64,000 nt of DNA from positions 1-64,000 of the forward strand of contig NZ_FOAI01000006.1 of assembly GCF_900109705.1 (NCBI RefSeq), written 5' to 3'. Positions 23,641 through 32,536 of the stretch are shown here, in pieces. How positions within the stretch are numbered: position 1 is the first letter of the stretch; each line of letters begins with the position of its first letter. The position numbers were made by a program, and so were the translations under genes. A model generated the notes under the pieces. That model did no database searches and was not told the origin of the DNA. It saw only the letters and a program-made list of their open reading frames with translations. Source of the stretch: Roseivivax marinus (GTDB taxonomy: Bacteria > Pseudomonadota > Alphaproteobacteria > Rhodobacterales > Rhodobacteraceae).

Positions 23641-24075
23641 ATGCCCCTGTCCGCCGCAATCATGTTCGCCGCCGGGATCGGTATTCCGCTTCTCGCGGCG
23701 CTCAATGCACAACTCGGCGTCCGGATGGGCTCTCCGGCTGCGGCCGCGGTAATCCTGTTCATGGTTGCGCTTCTGGCCGCGCTTGCCGTGTGTGTCACGC
23801 TCGGCCCCGCCGCGCTGATGCGCGCGCAGGGACAGCCCCGGCACCTGTTCCTCGGCGGGTTGCTCGTCGCGTTCTACGTGCTGTCGGTGACCTATATCGC
23901 GCCCAGCTTCGGGGTCGGGAACGCGGTGTTCTTCGTGCTGATCGGACAGCTGGTCAGTTCGGCCGCCATCGACCAGTTCGGTCTTTTCGGTGCACGGCAG
24001 GAAGCGCTGACCGCGACGCGCGCCACCGGCATCGCGGTCATGGCCCTGGGCGTCTGGATCACCCAGCGGGCCTGA
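23641..24075 (+). CDS. DMT-superfamily membrane protein (DUF606/YdcZ type)
   Basis: A 144-residue hydrophobic protein with about five transmembrane segments. ALNAQLGVRMGSPAAAAVILFMV near the N-terminus and YIAPSFGVGNAVFFVLIGQLVSS (about residues 80-102) match the half-size DUF606 group of the drug/metabolite transporter superfamily, which work as paired or dimeric small subunits. The substrate is unknown. It stands alone on the plus strand, convergent with lolD. Confidence 0.75.
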   Translation: MPLSAAIMFAAGIGIPLLAALNAQLGVRMGSPAAAAVILFMVALLAALAVCVTLGPAALMRAQGQPRHLFLGGLLVAFYVLSVTYIAPSFGVGNAVFFVLIGQLVSSAAIDQFGLFGARQEALTATRATGIAVMALGVWITQRA

Positions 24076-24090
24076 GCGCGGGACCGCGCC

Positions 24091-24771
24091 TCACGCCGTC
24101 AGCGCGCCCTGATCCAGCGTGACCTGCCGGTCCATCCGCGCCGCGAGCGCAAGGTTGTGCGTCGCGACCAGAGCCCCGAGCCCGGTTTCGCGCACGAGCG
24201 TCAGGAGCGCGCCGAACACCCGGTCCGAGGTTTCGGGGTCGAGGTTGCCCGTGGGTTCGTCGGCCAGGAGAAGCTTCGGCGCGTTCGCCATCGCCCGGCA
24301 GAACGCCACGCGCTGCTGCTCGCCGCCCGAAAGCGCCGCGGGGCGATGCTCGGCCCGGTCCGCCACGCCGACGCTGTCGAGAAGGGTCCGCGCCCGCGCC
24401 TCGGCCTCGGACTGGCTCGCACCGTTCGCGAGCTGCGGCAGCACCACGTTCTCCAGCGCCGAAAACTCCGGCAACAGGTGATGGAACTGGTAGACGAAGC
24501 CCACCGAATCCCGGCGCACCGCGGTCCGGCGCCGGTCGGGCCGGCCGGTCATGTCCTCGCCGGCGATCCGGACGAGGCCGTGATCGGGCGTGTCGAGCAA
24601 CCCGGCGATATGCAGCAGCGTCGACTTGCCGGCGCCCGAAGGCGCGACCAGCGCCACGACCTCGCCCGGCTCGACCTTCAGGTCGATGCCGCGCAGCACG
24701 CGGATCTCGTTTGGCTGGCCGTGGTTGTAACCCTTCTCGATGCCCGACAGCTCCAGCACGGGATCACTCAT
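24091..24771 (-). CDS. lolD: lipoprotein-releasing ABC transporter ATP-binding protein
   Basis: A 226-residue ABC ATPase. Walker A is APSGAGKST (about residues 43-51), the signature is [11 protein letters not shown] (about 145), Walker B is [12 protein letters not shown] (about 165-176) and the H-loop is ATHN. The MacB/LolD-type features ([18 protein letters not shown]) identify it. It powers extraction of outer-membrane lipoproteins from the inner membrane for transfer to LolA. It overlaps the permease gene by 8 bases. Confidence 0.94.
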   Translation of the reverse strand: MSDPVLELSGIEKGYNHGQPNEIRVLRGIDLKVEPGEVVALVAPSGAGKSTLLHIAGLLDTPDHGLVRIAGEDMTGRPDRRRTAVRRDSVGFVYQFHHLLPEFSALENVVLPQLANGASQSEAEARARTLLDSVGVADRAEHRPAALSGGEQQRVAFCRAMANAPKLLLADEPTGNLDPETSDRVFGALLTLVRETGLGALVATHNLALAARMDRQVTLDQGALTA

Positions 24772-26056
24772 AGCGCAGGGCCTCCACCGGGTTCATGCGC
24801 GCCGCCCGGCGCGCGGGAAAGATCGTGACGACGAACGAGAGCCCCAGCGACAGCGCCACCGCCGAGATCACGTCGCCCAGCTGCAGCTCGGCCGGGAGCG
24901 CGTAGATACCCCGCACCGACGGGTCCCAGACGCCGCCGCCCGCGACGTAGTTCACGAACGAGAAGATCGGGTCGATGTAGATCGCGAAGAGGCAGCCCAG
25001 CACCACGCCCATCACCGTGCCGATCACGCCGGTGAAGGCACCGCAGATGAAGAAGATGCGCAGCACCGCGCCCTCGGTAAGGCCCATCGTGCGCAGGATG
25101 CCGATGTCGCGGCCCTTGTTCTTCACCAGCATGATGAGACCCGAGACGATGTTCATCGCAGCGATCAGCACCAGCACCGACAGGATGACGAACATCACGT
25201 TGTCCTCGATCTCGAGCGCTCGGAGGAACCCGCCGCTCGCGTCCTGCCAGGTCCAGGCATAGGTGTTCGGCCCCTCCGCCGCGCGCAGCACCGAGGGCAC
25301 GATACCGTCGACCTCCTCGGGGTCCTCGACCATGACCTCCAGCTCGTCGGCTGCATCGTCCCGGTTGAAGTAGAGCTGCGCCTCCTCGAACGGCATGTAG
25401 GCGCGAGTGCGGTCGATGTCGTAGCGCCCGGCGGTGAAGATGTAGACCACGTCGTAGGCCTTCACCCGCGGCGAGGTGCCGAAGGCCGTCTTCACCCCGT
25501 CGGGCGAGATCAGCCGCACCTGGTCGCCGAGACCGACGTTCAGCTCGCGCGCGACGCCCGAGCCGATGGCGATGCCCTCGGCGAAACTGTCGATGTCGCC
25601 GCGCGCGGTCTCGGGATCGGCGATGCGCGGGATGGTCTCGAGATCCGCCTGCGCGATGCCGAAGACCTCGAGCCCGGTATTGCGGCCGTTGGCGGTGGCC
25701 ATGACCTGCCCCTTCACCAGAGGCGCCACGCGGGTCACGCCATCGACCTCGCGCACGCGCTCGGCCATCGCGGTGTAGTCCGGCAGGCTGCGGTCGACGA
25801 TGCCGGTCTCGGCATCCTCGACGCCGCCCGAGTAGACAGTAACGTGGGCATTCGCGCCCAGTATCGTGTCCACGAACTCGGTGCGGAAGCCGGACCGCAC
25901 GGCCAGCGTGGCGATCAGCGCGAAGACCGCGAGCGTGATGCCGATCAGGCTGATCCAGGTCATCACCGACACACCGCCCTCCGCGCGCTTGGCGCGAAGG
26001 TAGCGCCAGGCGATCATCCACTCGAAGCGGGCGAAGGGGACAGTGCGACGGGCCAT
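24764..26056 (-). CDS. lolC: lipoprotein-releasing ABC transporter permease (LolC/LolE)
   Basis: A 430-residue permease with one N-terminal transmembrane helix (about residues 28-50), a large periplasmic domain and three C-terminal helices (about 280-305, 325-365 and 390-415). The N-terminal [19 protein letters not shown] and C-terminal [16 protein letters not shown] are typical. Only one permease gene is paired with lolD, as in species where a single LolC/E hybrid forms a homodimer. The ATG at 26056 opens the family start; the longer frame upstream is a non-conserved extension. Confidence 0.93.
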   Translation of the reverse strand: MARRTVPFARFEWMIAWRYLRAKRAEGGVSVMTWISLIGITLAVFALIATLAVRSGFRTEFVDTILGANAHVTVYSGGVEDAETGIVDRSLPDYTAMAERVREVDGVTRVAPLVKGQVMATANGRNTGLEVFGIAQADLETIPRIADPETARGDIDSFAEGIAIGSGVARELNVGLGDQVRLISPDGVKTAFGTSPRVKAYDVVYIFTAGRYDIDRTRAYMPFEEAQLYFNRDDAADELEVMVEDPEEVDGIVPSVLRAAEGPNTYAWTWQDASGGFLRALEIEDNVMFVILSVLVLIAAMNIVSGLIMLVKNKGRDIGILRTMGLTEGAVLRIFFICGAFTGVIGTVMGVVLGCLFAIYIDPIFSFVNYVAGGGVWDPSVRGIYALPAELQLGDVISAVALSLGLSFVVTIFPARRAARMNPVEALRYE

Positions 26057-26435
26057 GAGCGGTTCCCTTCCGGGGAAAATCAGGGGCGCACGGGCGGCGC
26101 GCCCGGACCGGGCCGATAAGTGGACGCAGCGCCCGCCGGGGTCAAGCGACGGGCCCGCGATGCGGCGGCGGGGCGCGCGGCGACTGCGCGCAAGGCGGAT
26201 GGCTGGAGAGGGTCGCGCATCAGGCTCTCGGAGGCGCGCCACCGGGCAGACCACGTTTGCCCCTGGTTCAGCCAACAAGGCCAAGCACGGCGCCGCCGCG
26301 TGCAGTGCCGTGCACGGAGGGCACCTTCCCTGTCCCCGCGACAGCGTGGCGCAAGACCGGACGGGACCCCTACCGCGGCCCGCGTCGTTGCCCCTCGAAG
26401 CGCCTTCGGGCGCGCTCGGACAAACGGAGACCTTC
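26057..26435. other. divergent promoter region between lolC and the SDR gene
   Basis: About 380 bases with no supported gene. It should contain the promoters of the lol operon (minus strand) and of the NAD(P)-binding protein gene (plus strand, ACGGAG ribosome binding site before 26436). I see no recognisable operator or RNA structure. Confidence 0.5.
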
Positions 26436-27071
26436 ATGGCCCATATTCTTGTGATCGGCGCGAGCCGCGGCATCGGGCTGGAGACAGTCAAGCGCGGTCT
26501 GGACCTCGGCCACCGCATGCGCGGCTTTGCCCGTTCGAAGATCGAAATCGAGAACGACTCCTTCGAGGCGGTGCAGGGAGACGCCACCGACCGCGACGAC
26601 CTGACCCGCGCGCTCGACGGCGTCGATGCGGTGATCCTGACGCTCGGGATCAAGGAGAGCGTGTCGATGATCTGGAAGAAGGTCACGCTCTTCTCGGATG
26701 CGACCAAGGCGCTGGTCCCGGCGATGGAGCAGCACGGCCCCGACAGGCTGGTCTGCCTGACCGGCATCGGCACCTCAGAGAGCATCGAGGCGCTGAGCTG
26801 GGTCGAAAAGGCCGGCCACTCGTTCCTGCTGGGCGAACCCTACAAGGACAAGACGCGGCAGGAGGCGATCATCCGCTCCAGTGCGCTGCGTTGGACCTTC
26901 GCGCGGCCGGTGATCCTCACGAACGGCAAGCGCACCGGGACCTACAAGGTGCTCACCGATCCCAAGGACTGGCGGATGGGGATCATCAGCCGCGGCGACG
27001 TTGCCGATTTTCTGGTCAAGGCGGCCACCGACGATACCATGGTCGGCCAGGCGCCGGTCCTGACGCGTTGA
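26436..27071 (+). CDS. NAD(P)-binding oxidoreductase, atypical SDR
   Basis: A 211-residue Rossmann protein of the NAD(P)H-binding/NmrA-like group. The nucleotide motif is ILVIGASRGIGLETV at the N-terminus; the basic residue in FARSK after the second strand suggests NADPH, and QGDATDRDDLTRAL positions the adenine. Catalytic residues of classical SDRs are not evident, as is common for biliverdin-reductase-B-like or redox-sensor members. ATG 26436 follows an ACGGAGA site. The DUF1992 gene follows on the same strand. The substrate is unknown. Confidence 0.8.
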   Translation: MAHILVIGASRGIGLETVKRGLDLGHRMRGFARSKIEIENDSFEAVQGDATDRDDLTRALDGVDAVILTLGIKESVSMIWKKVTLFSDATKALVPAMEQHGPDRLVCLTGIGTSESIEALSWVEKAGHSFLLGEPYKDKTRQEAIIRSSALRWTFARPVILTNGKRTGTYKVLTDPKDWRMGIISRGDVADFLVKAATDDTMVGQAPVLTR

Positions 27072-27141
27072 CCAGTTGCCGAAGCTTGCGCCGCGGGCGC
27101 GGGCGCCGCAGGATCGGCCGGACATCACGAAGGTCCGACAC

Positions 27142-27471
27142 ATGGCGCTTTTTCCGCTTCTGACCGAACGCCGCATCCAGGACGCGATGGAAGACGGTGC
27201 GTTCGACAACCTTCCCGGCGCGGGCAAGCCGCTGCCGGCAGAGGACATAGGCGGTCCCAATGACGCCGTCACGCTCTTCGGCTACCGCATCATGGCCGAG
27301 GCCGGCGCCGTCCCCGAAGAGTTGCGCCTGCGCCGTGAATTGCAGGAGGCCCGCGCCGCCCGCGACGCCGCCACCGACCCGGCGGAGCGCGAGCGGCTGA
27401 TGCGCGAGATTTCGGATCTCGGGATGCGCCACGCCATGGCGGTCGAACAGAGGATGCGCGGACGGGCCTGA
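27142..27471 (+). CDS. DUF1992 (DnaJC28-like) protein
   Basis: A 109-residue cytoplasmic protein with the DUF1992 conserved region LTERRIQDAMEDGAFDNLPGAGKPL followed by a charged helical segment (EELRLRRELQEARAARDAA). The same region occurs in eukaryotic DNAJC28, but no J-domain is present here. Its biochemical role is unknown. I start at ATG 27142 (GAAGG upstream), which begins MALFPLLTERR; a frame starting at 27076 adds a proline- and arginine-rich tail not expected for the family. Confidence 0.82.
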   Translation: MALFPLLTERRIQDAMEDGAFDNLPGAGKPLPAEDIGGPNDAVTLFGYRIMAEAGAVPEELRLRRELQEARAARDAATDPAERERLMREISDLGMRHAMAVEQRMRGRA

Positions 27472-27660
27472 GCGCATGGCTTCGACCGCGCGAATCCCGA
27501 GCCTCCGTGTCGTCGACCGGCGCTCGGTGCTCGCGGACGCGCAGGCCAGATGGTCTCATCGAATTCTTCGCGCTCGTCGGCTGTCCCCTGCTGTGACACC
27601 GGTCGGCCAGCATTGCCTCGGGAATGCCGGCCTGCCACCACGCTCAAGGAACGCGGGCGC

Positions 27661-28983
27661 CTACCGGTCGACCGGCAGCCCGCTCGGCACCGTCTCCGGA
27701 ATGCCCATCCGCCCCTTCAGCACTGCCGCATCGGTCAGCGTCTCGAGGAAGGTGACGATGTCGGCAACCTCGGTCTCGGACAGGCTCCGCCCTGCCCCCT
27801 GAGCCGCCTCGGATATTCGGCCCCGCTCCGCCACGTCGTCGCGCACCCGCCAGAGCTTGTCGGCCTCCGGCACGTCCCGCGGAAGAACGGCGGCGTAGGC
27901 CGGCACCGCCTCGGGGTCGGCGTGATCGCGCACGAATCCGGCCAGGTCGTCGTGGCCCCCTGCATGGCCCCACGGCCCCGTCTCCGCGACGTTGCGAAGG
28001 GGCGGCGTGCGGAAGGCATAGGCGTCGTCGGTGCGGCCGGTCACCCGGAACCGGCCCTCGTCGCGGACATGGCTCTCGAACGACAGTGCCTTTCCCGGCC
28101 CGAGCTGCGGTGCCCCCATGGAATGGAAGTCGAAATCCGAGAGCAGCGGCCCGGAATGGCATGTCGCGCAGCCCGCCTCGCCGTAAAACAGCGCGGCGCC
28201 GCGTGCGGCCGCCCCTTCGAACGTCGCTTCGCCGCGCAGGACGGCGTCGAACGGTGCGGTGTCCGACCGCCACTCGGCGGCGACGAAGGCGGCGATGGCG
28301 TTCGAAATGTCGGTGAAGCCGATGTCCCGGCCCGCTGCGATCTCGGGATAGACCGCCTCGAACCCCTCGGCATAGGCCGGGATCTCCGCCACCCGGCGCG
28401 ACAGGATATCCCACGCGCCGTCGGGTCCGGTGATGAGGCCGCGGCGCACGGCGCGGCTCACGTCGTTCTCGGAGTAGTGGCCGGCCATCTCGTCGTCGCT
28501 GAGAACGGGGAACATGGTCTGCGCCGACAGCAGACTGTCGAAGCCCGCGACCATCTCGTCCTCCATCGGCGTACGAAAGCCCGATGGCCGCGTCCGGTCC
28601 ACCTCGATGCGTCCGTCGGCAAACAGCACCGTGACCGCGTGCGCGCCCATGTTGAAGAGCGGCGGCGCGTTGCGCGGCACCAGCGCCTCGGGCGGATTGT
28701 CGGGATCGGCACGGCGGTCGGGACCGAGGCCCACGCCCCCCTCGCCCAGTCCCAGCGACACGCCGTCGCCGGTCGCGAACTTCGGGTGGTGGCACGTGGC
28801 GCAGGAAATGGTGCGGTTGCCCGACAGGATTGGGTCGTAGAACAGCAACTGACCCAGTGCCGCTTCGGCAGGGTCCACCGGCGCGAAATCGGCATCGGTC
28901 AGCGGCTCCGGCAGGTCGAGGCCGCCCGCCATCGCCGCGCTGCCAAGCGCCACCGATACCGCAAGAATTCCGCAGATACGCAC
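27661..28983 (-). CDS. di-haem cytochrome c peroxidase / MauG family protein
   Basis: A periplasmic di-haem protein of about 440 residues. I choose the GTG at 28983 because AGGGGAG stands 8 bases upstream and the product begins with a good signal peptide (ICGILAVSVALGSAAMAGG). Haem motifs are CATCHHP (about residues 61-67) and CATCHSG (about 274-280). LGQLLFYDPILSGNRTISC and the APPLFNMGAHAV region are typical of the bacterial peroxidase/MauG superfamily. Members reduce peroxide or oxidise partner proteins. No partner gene is adjacent. A haem-binding Met needed for classic peroxidase activity cannot be assigned with certainty. Confidence 0.87.
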   Translation of the reverse strand: MRICGILAVSVALGSAAMAGGLDLPEPLTDADFAPVDPAEAALGQLLFYDPILSGNRTISCATCHHPKFATGDGVSLGLGEGGVGLGPDRRADPDNPPEALVPRNAPPLFNMGAHAVTVLFADGRIEVDRTRPSGFRTPMEDEMVAGFDSLLSAQTMFPVLSDDEMAGHYSENDVSRAVRRGLITGPDGAWDILSRRVAEIPAYAEGFEAVYPEIAAGRDIGFTDISNAIAAFVAAEWRSDTAPFDAVLRGEATFEGAAARGAALFYGEAGCATCHSGPLLSDFDFHSMGAPQLGPGKALSFESHVRDEGRFRVTGRTDDAYAFRTPPLRNVAETGPWGHAGGHDDLAGFVRDHADPEAVPAYAAVLPRDVPEADKLWRVRDDVAERGRISEAAQGAGRSLSETEVADIVTFLETLTDAAVLKGRMGIPETVPSGLPVDR

Positions 28984-29080
28984 GACAGTCTCCCCTCTGC
29001 GTGGTCCGGCGCGATCAAAAGCGGAATCGTCCATCCATGCAAGCCCGCCCCGGCGTCGCCCCGCGGCCCGGAGTTAATTG

Positions 29081-29094
29081 ACCGACCGGACGGT
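29081..29094. promoter_or_regulatory. candidate TetR-type (PaaR) operator upstream of paaG
   Basis: ACCGACC-GGACGGT is a 14-bp palindrome with one mismatched pair, 57 bases before the paaG start, in a locally AT-richer segment (GTTAATTG before it, TTTATCTTACTTTAACG after it) that looks like a promoter. The TetR regulator at the end of this paa operon is the natural candidate to bind it. Confidence 0.45.
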
Positions 29095-29150
29095 TTATCT
29101 TACTTTAACGATTGTGCCGACGGACGGTCCCGGACGGCGTGGGAGGAGAC

Positions 29151-29942
29151 ATGACCGAGACACCCCTGCTGGTGGAGTGCGCCGACGGCGTGCTCACCCT
29201 GACGCTCAACCGTCCGGACAAGCTCAACGCTTTCAACGCGGACCTGCACCACGCCCTCGCTCAAGCGCTGGGCCGCGCCGAGGACGACGCCACCGTGCGC
29301 GCCGTCCTGCTGACCGGGGCGGGGCGTGGCTTCTGCGCGGGCCAGGACCTGGGCGACCGCGACCCCCGGACATGGGACGCCCCGCCCGATCTGAGCGTGA
29401 CGCTCGAAACCTACTACAACCCGCTGGTGCGCCGCCTGCGCGCCCTGCCCAAGCCCGTGGTTTGCGCGGTGAACGGCGTCGCGGCCGGCGCCGGTGCGAA
29501 CGTGGCGTTCGCCTGCGACATCGTCCTCGCCGCCCGGTCGGCGCGATTCATCGAGGCCTTTGCGCGTATCGGTCTGGTTCCGGATGCCGGCGGGACATGG
29601 CTTTTGCCGCGCATCCTCGGAGAGGCGCGCGCCAAGGCGCTCGCCCTGACCGGCGAGCCGGTCAGCGCCGACGATGCCGCCTCCTGGGGGCTGATCTGGC
29701 GTGCGGTCGACGACGAGGCGCTGATGGACGAGGCCCGCGCCCTTGCGCTGCGGCTCGCTGCCGGCCCGACACGCGGCCTCGGACTGACCAAGCACCTGAT
29801 CCAGGACGCCGCCAGCCGCGACATCGACGCACAGCTCGACGCCGAGCGGGACGCGCAGCGCGCGGCCGGCCATTCGTCCGACTACGCCGAAGGCGTGACC
29901 GCCTTCCTCGAGAAACGCCCTCCGCGCTTCACCGGCTCATGA
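29151..29942 (+). CDS. paaG: 2-(1,2-epoxy-1,2-dihydrophenyl)acetyl-CoA isomerase
   Basis: A 263-residue crotonase-fold enzyme. VKxxLLTGAGRGFCAGQDLGDRD-type features (here LLTGAGRGFCAGQDL, about residues 49-63) form the oxyanion hole, with VAAGAGANVAFACD (about 113-126) and the catalytic Asp in GLVPDAGGTWLLPR. PaaG converts ring-epoxyphenylacetyl-CoA to oxepin-CoA after PaaABCDE. The ATG at 29151 has GGGAGGAG upstream. The stop overlaps the paaI ATG (ATGA). Confidence 0.93.
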   Translation: MTETPLLVECADGVLTLTLNRPDKLNAFNADLHHALAQALGRAEDDATVRAVLLTGAGRGFCAGQDLGDRDPRTWDAPPDLSVTLETYYNPLVRRLRALPKPVVCAVNGVAAGAGANVAFACDIVLAARSARFIEAFARIGLVPDAGGTWLLPRILGEARAKALALTGEPVSADDAASWGLIWRAVDDEALMDEARALALRLAAGPTRGLGLTKHLIQDAASRDIDAQLDAERDAQRAAGHSSDYAEGVTAFLEKRPPRFTGS

Positions 29943-30382
29943 GCTCCGAGGCCATGACGCCCGAGGCGCTCGCCCGCGCCTGCGCCGACCGGATGTGGTC
30001 GACCGACCGTGCCAGCCAAGCGCTCGGCATGGAGATCGTCGCCGTCGGCCCCGGCACCGCCACGCTGACAATGCCGGTCACCGAGGACATGGCGAACGGC
30101 TGGGAAATCTGCCACGGCGGCTACATCTTCACGCTGGCCGACAGCGCCTTCGCCTTCGCCTGCAACAGCTACGGCAAGGTGACCGTGGCGCAGTCGAACA
30201 GCATCACCTACCTCGCGCCCGGCGCGGTCGGAGACACGCTGACCGCCACCGCGCGCGAGGTGGCCCGCACGGGCCGGACAGGGCTCTACGACGTGACCGT
30301 GACCCGGGAGGACGGAACCGCCATCGCGGCGTTCCGCGGGCAGTCGCGGACCCTCGACCGACAGATACTCGCCGCGCCGTAA
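29939..30382 (+). CDS. paaI: hydroxyphenylacetyl-CoA thioesterase PaaI
   Basis: A 147-residue hotdog-fold thioesterase. NGWEICHGGYIFTLADSAFAFACN (split as NGWEICHGG and YIFTLADSAFA) is the family signature with the catalytic Asp in LADSAFA. PaaI rescues CoA from dead-end hydroxylated phenylacetyl-CoA esters formed when the pathway stalls. It begins inside the paaG stop codon and is followed 27 bases later by paaK, with GGGAGGAG as ribosome binding site for paaK. Confidence 0.93.
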   Translation: MSSEAMTPEALARACADRMWSTDRASQALGMEIVAVGPGTATLTMPVTEDMANGWEICHGGYIFTLADSAFAFACNSYGKVTVAQSNSITYLAPGAVGDTLTATAREVARTGRTGLYDVTVTREDGTAIAAFRGQSRTLDRQILAAP

Positions 30383-30408
30383 GGCCGCGGCCCAAGGGAG
30401 GAGACGAC

Positions 30409-31719
30409 ATGAAGGACCTGACCCCGGACGGCGCGATCCTCGACCCGATCGAGACCGCGAGCCGCGACGAGATCGCCGCGCTCCAGCTGGAGCGGATGAA
30501 ATGGTCGCTGCGCCACGCCTACGACAACGCCCCGTTCTACCGCGAGCGATTTGACTCGGCAGGCGTGCATCCGGACGACCTGACCTCGCTCGCCGATCTC
30601 GCGAAGTTCCCCTTCACCACCAAGCAGGACCTGCGCGACACCTACCCGTTCGGCATGTTCGCCGTCCCGCGTGAGCGCATCGCGCGCATCCATGCCTCGT
30701 CGGGCACCACCGGCAAGCCCACCGTGGTCGGCTACACCCAGAACGACGTGGACATGTGGGCGGACATGGTCGCGCGCTCGATCCGCGCGTCGGGCGGGCG
30801 TGCGGGCGACATCTGTCACGTGGCATACGGCTACGGCCTCTTCACCGGCGGGCTCGGCGCGCATTACGGGGCCGAGCGGCTGGGCTGCACGGTGGTGCCG
30901 GTTTCGGGCGGCATGACCGAGCGGCAGGTGACGCTGATCTCGGACTTCCGTCCCGACATCATCATGGTCACGCCCTCCTACATGCTCTCGATCCTCGACG
31001 AGTTCCGCCGGCAGGGACGCGACCCGCGCGAGAGCTCGCTCAAGGTCGGCATCTTCGGGGCCGAGCCGTGGAGCAACGCCATGCGCCGCGAGATCGAGGA
31101 GGCTTTCGACATGCACGCCGTGGACATCTACGGCCTGTCCGAGGTCATGGGCCCCGGTGTCGCGAACGAGTGCGTCGAGACCAAGGACGGCCTGCACATC
31201 TGGGAGGATCACTTCTACCCCGAGGTGATCGATCCCGAGACCGGCGAGGTGCTGCCCGACGGCGAGATGGGCGAGTTGGTGTTCACCACGCTCACCAAAG
31301 AGGGGCTGCCGATCATCCGCTACCGCACACGCGACCTCACCCGCCTGCACCCGGGCACGGCGCGGTCGATGCGACGGATGGAGAAGATCACCGGGCGCTC
31401 GGACGACATGATCATCCTGCGCGGCGTCAACGTGTTCCCGACGCAGATCGAGGAACAGCTGCTGAAATGCGCGGGCCTCGCCCCGCACTTCCAGATAGAG
31501 CTGATCTCGGTCGACCGCATGGACGCGATGATCGTCCACGCCGAGGCCGCCGAGAGCCATGCCGGCGCCGAGGCGCGCGCCGCGCAGTCGCGCGACCTTG
31601 CGCATCACGTGAAGTCCGTGGTGGGCGTCACCGCCAAGGTCGAGGTCCACGATCCCAGCGCAATCGCCCGGTCCGAGGGCAAGGCGAAGCGCGTGGTCGA
31701 CAACCGGACCCGCGGCTGA
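30409..31719 (+). CDS. paaK: phenylacetate-CoA ligase
   Basis: A 436-residue adenylate-forming ligase that makes phenylacetyl-CoA from phenylacetate, ATP and CoA. The P-loop ASSGTTGKPTVVGYT is at about residues 96-110. AYGYGLFTGGLGAHYGAE and YGLSEVMGPGVANEC (about 243) are the substrate and adenylate motifs, and RYRTRDLTRL plus the hinge DDMIILRGVNVFPTQIE (about 333-349) complete the fold. It supplies the first intermediate of the pathway. Immediately downstream, with 1 base between, is the TetR regulator. Confidence 0.96.
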   Translation: MKDLTPDGAILDPIETASRDEIAALQLERMKWSLRHAYDNAPFYRERFDSAGVHPDDLTSLADLAKFPFTTKQDLRDTYPFGMFAVPRERIARIHASSGTTGKPTVVGYTQNDVDMWADMVARSIRASGGRAGDICHVAYGYGLFTGGLGAHYGAERLGCTVVPVSGGMTERQVTLISDFRPDIIMVTPSYMLSILDEFRRQGRDPRESSLKVGIFGAEPWSNAMRREIEEAFDMHAVDIYGLSEVMGPGVANECVETKDGLHIWEDHFYPEVIDPETGEVLPDGEMGELVFTTLTKEGLPIIRYRTRDLTRLHPGTARSMRRMEKITGRSDDMIILRGVNVFPTQIEEQLLKCAGLAPHFQIELISVDRMDAMIVHAEAAESHAGAEARAAQSRDLAHHVKSVVGVTAKVEVHDPSAIARSEGKAKRVVDNRTRG

Positions 31720-31720
31720 G

Positions 31721-32320
31721 ATGGCCCGGCCGCGCGCCCGCGACTTCGAGGAAAAGCGCCACATCCTGCTGGTGGAGGCCGCGCAGGTCTTTGCCACGCA
31801 GGGTATGGAGCGCGCGTCGATGTCTCAGATCGCGGCGGCGGCGGGCGTGTCCAAGTCCCTGCTCTACCACTACTACCCGTCCAAGGACGCGCTGATCTTC
31901 GCGATCATCGCCACCCACCTCGAGGCCCTGGACGCCGCGCTCGAAGAGGCCGACGACCCGCTGCTCGAACCGCGTGCCCGGCTGCGGCGGCTGGTGGGCA
32001 CCGTGCTCGAGAGCTACCGGGGCGCGGACGACTTCCACAAGGTGCAGCTCAACGCCGCCGACGCCCTCCCCGAGGCGGAGCGCGCCGCGATCCGTACCCT
32101 CGAGCGGCGCATCGTGCGGCGGGTGTCGGCAGTCTTCGTGACCCTTCGGCCAGACCTCGCCTCGGGCGAACCGGCCCTGCTGATGCCGGTAACCATGTCG
32201 CTCTTCGGGATGCTCAACTGGGTCTACATGTGGTTCCGCGACGACGGCGCTCTAACCCGCGAGGCATACGCCGAGATCGCAACCGGCCTGATGCTGGACG
32301 GCGTGGCAGGACTGAAATAA
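31721..32320 (+). CDS. paaR: TetR family regulator (PaaR type)
   Basis: A 199-residue regulator. The N-terminal helix-turn-helix reads MSQIAAAAGVSKSLLYHYYPSKDAL (about residues 32-56, parts QIAAAAGVSKSLLYHYY and PSKDAL). The rest is a helical ligand-binding domain. Its place as last gene of paaG-paaI-paaK suggests that it is the phenylacetyl-CoA-responsive PaaR repressor known from other proteobacteria. It would act together with PaaX at the other end of the cluster, so the locus carries two different candidate regulators. The target is probably the palindrome at 29081. Confidence 0.8.
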   Translation: MARPRARDFEEKRHILLVEAAQVFATQGMERASMSQIAAAAGVSKSLLYHYYPSKDALIFAIIATHLEALDAALEEADDPLLEPRARLRRLVGTVLESYRGADDFHKVQLNAADALPEAERAAIRTLERRIVRRVSAVFVTLRPDLASGEPALLMPVTMSLFGMLNWVYMWFRDDGALTREAYAEIATGLMLDGVAGLK

Positions 32321-32536
32321 GCGATCTGCCGGACTTCATATCCGGAACGGGATATATATATGGAGTCCACGGGATCGAATTCCCGGGGCAAAGGTTAAGA
32401 ATTCGTTAAGGTTGCCGTGGCAAATGAGACTGTGGCGCCGCAAATATTTCCACCCTCAAGTTGACCGATAATATTTTCCGTGCATACCTCCCAATCCCGT
32501 GATTGACGCGGGACGCACCGGAAATATGGAATAAAA

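Noticed and set aside
29939-30382. paaI as a start further upstream (29078) giving a 434-codon product
   Set aside because: The extra part is arginine-rich and antisense-like over paaG in another frame; the ATGA overlap at 29939 and the family start both fit the short form.
32331-32368. Imperfect inverted repeat after paaR (GGACTTCATATCC / GGATATATATATGGAGTCC) as an operator
   Set aside because: The arms differ in length and the T-A steps drive the match. It may be a weak terminator, but the evidence is too thin to list it.
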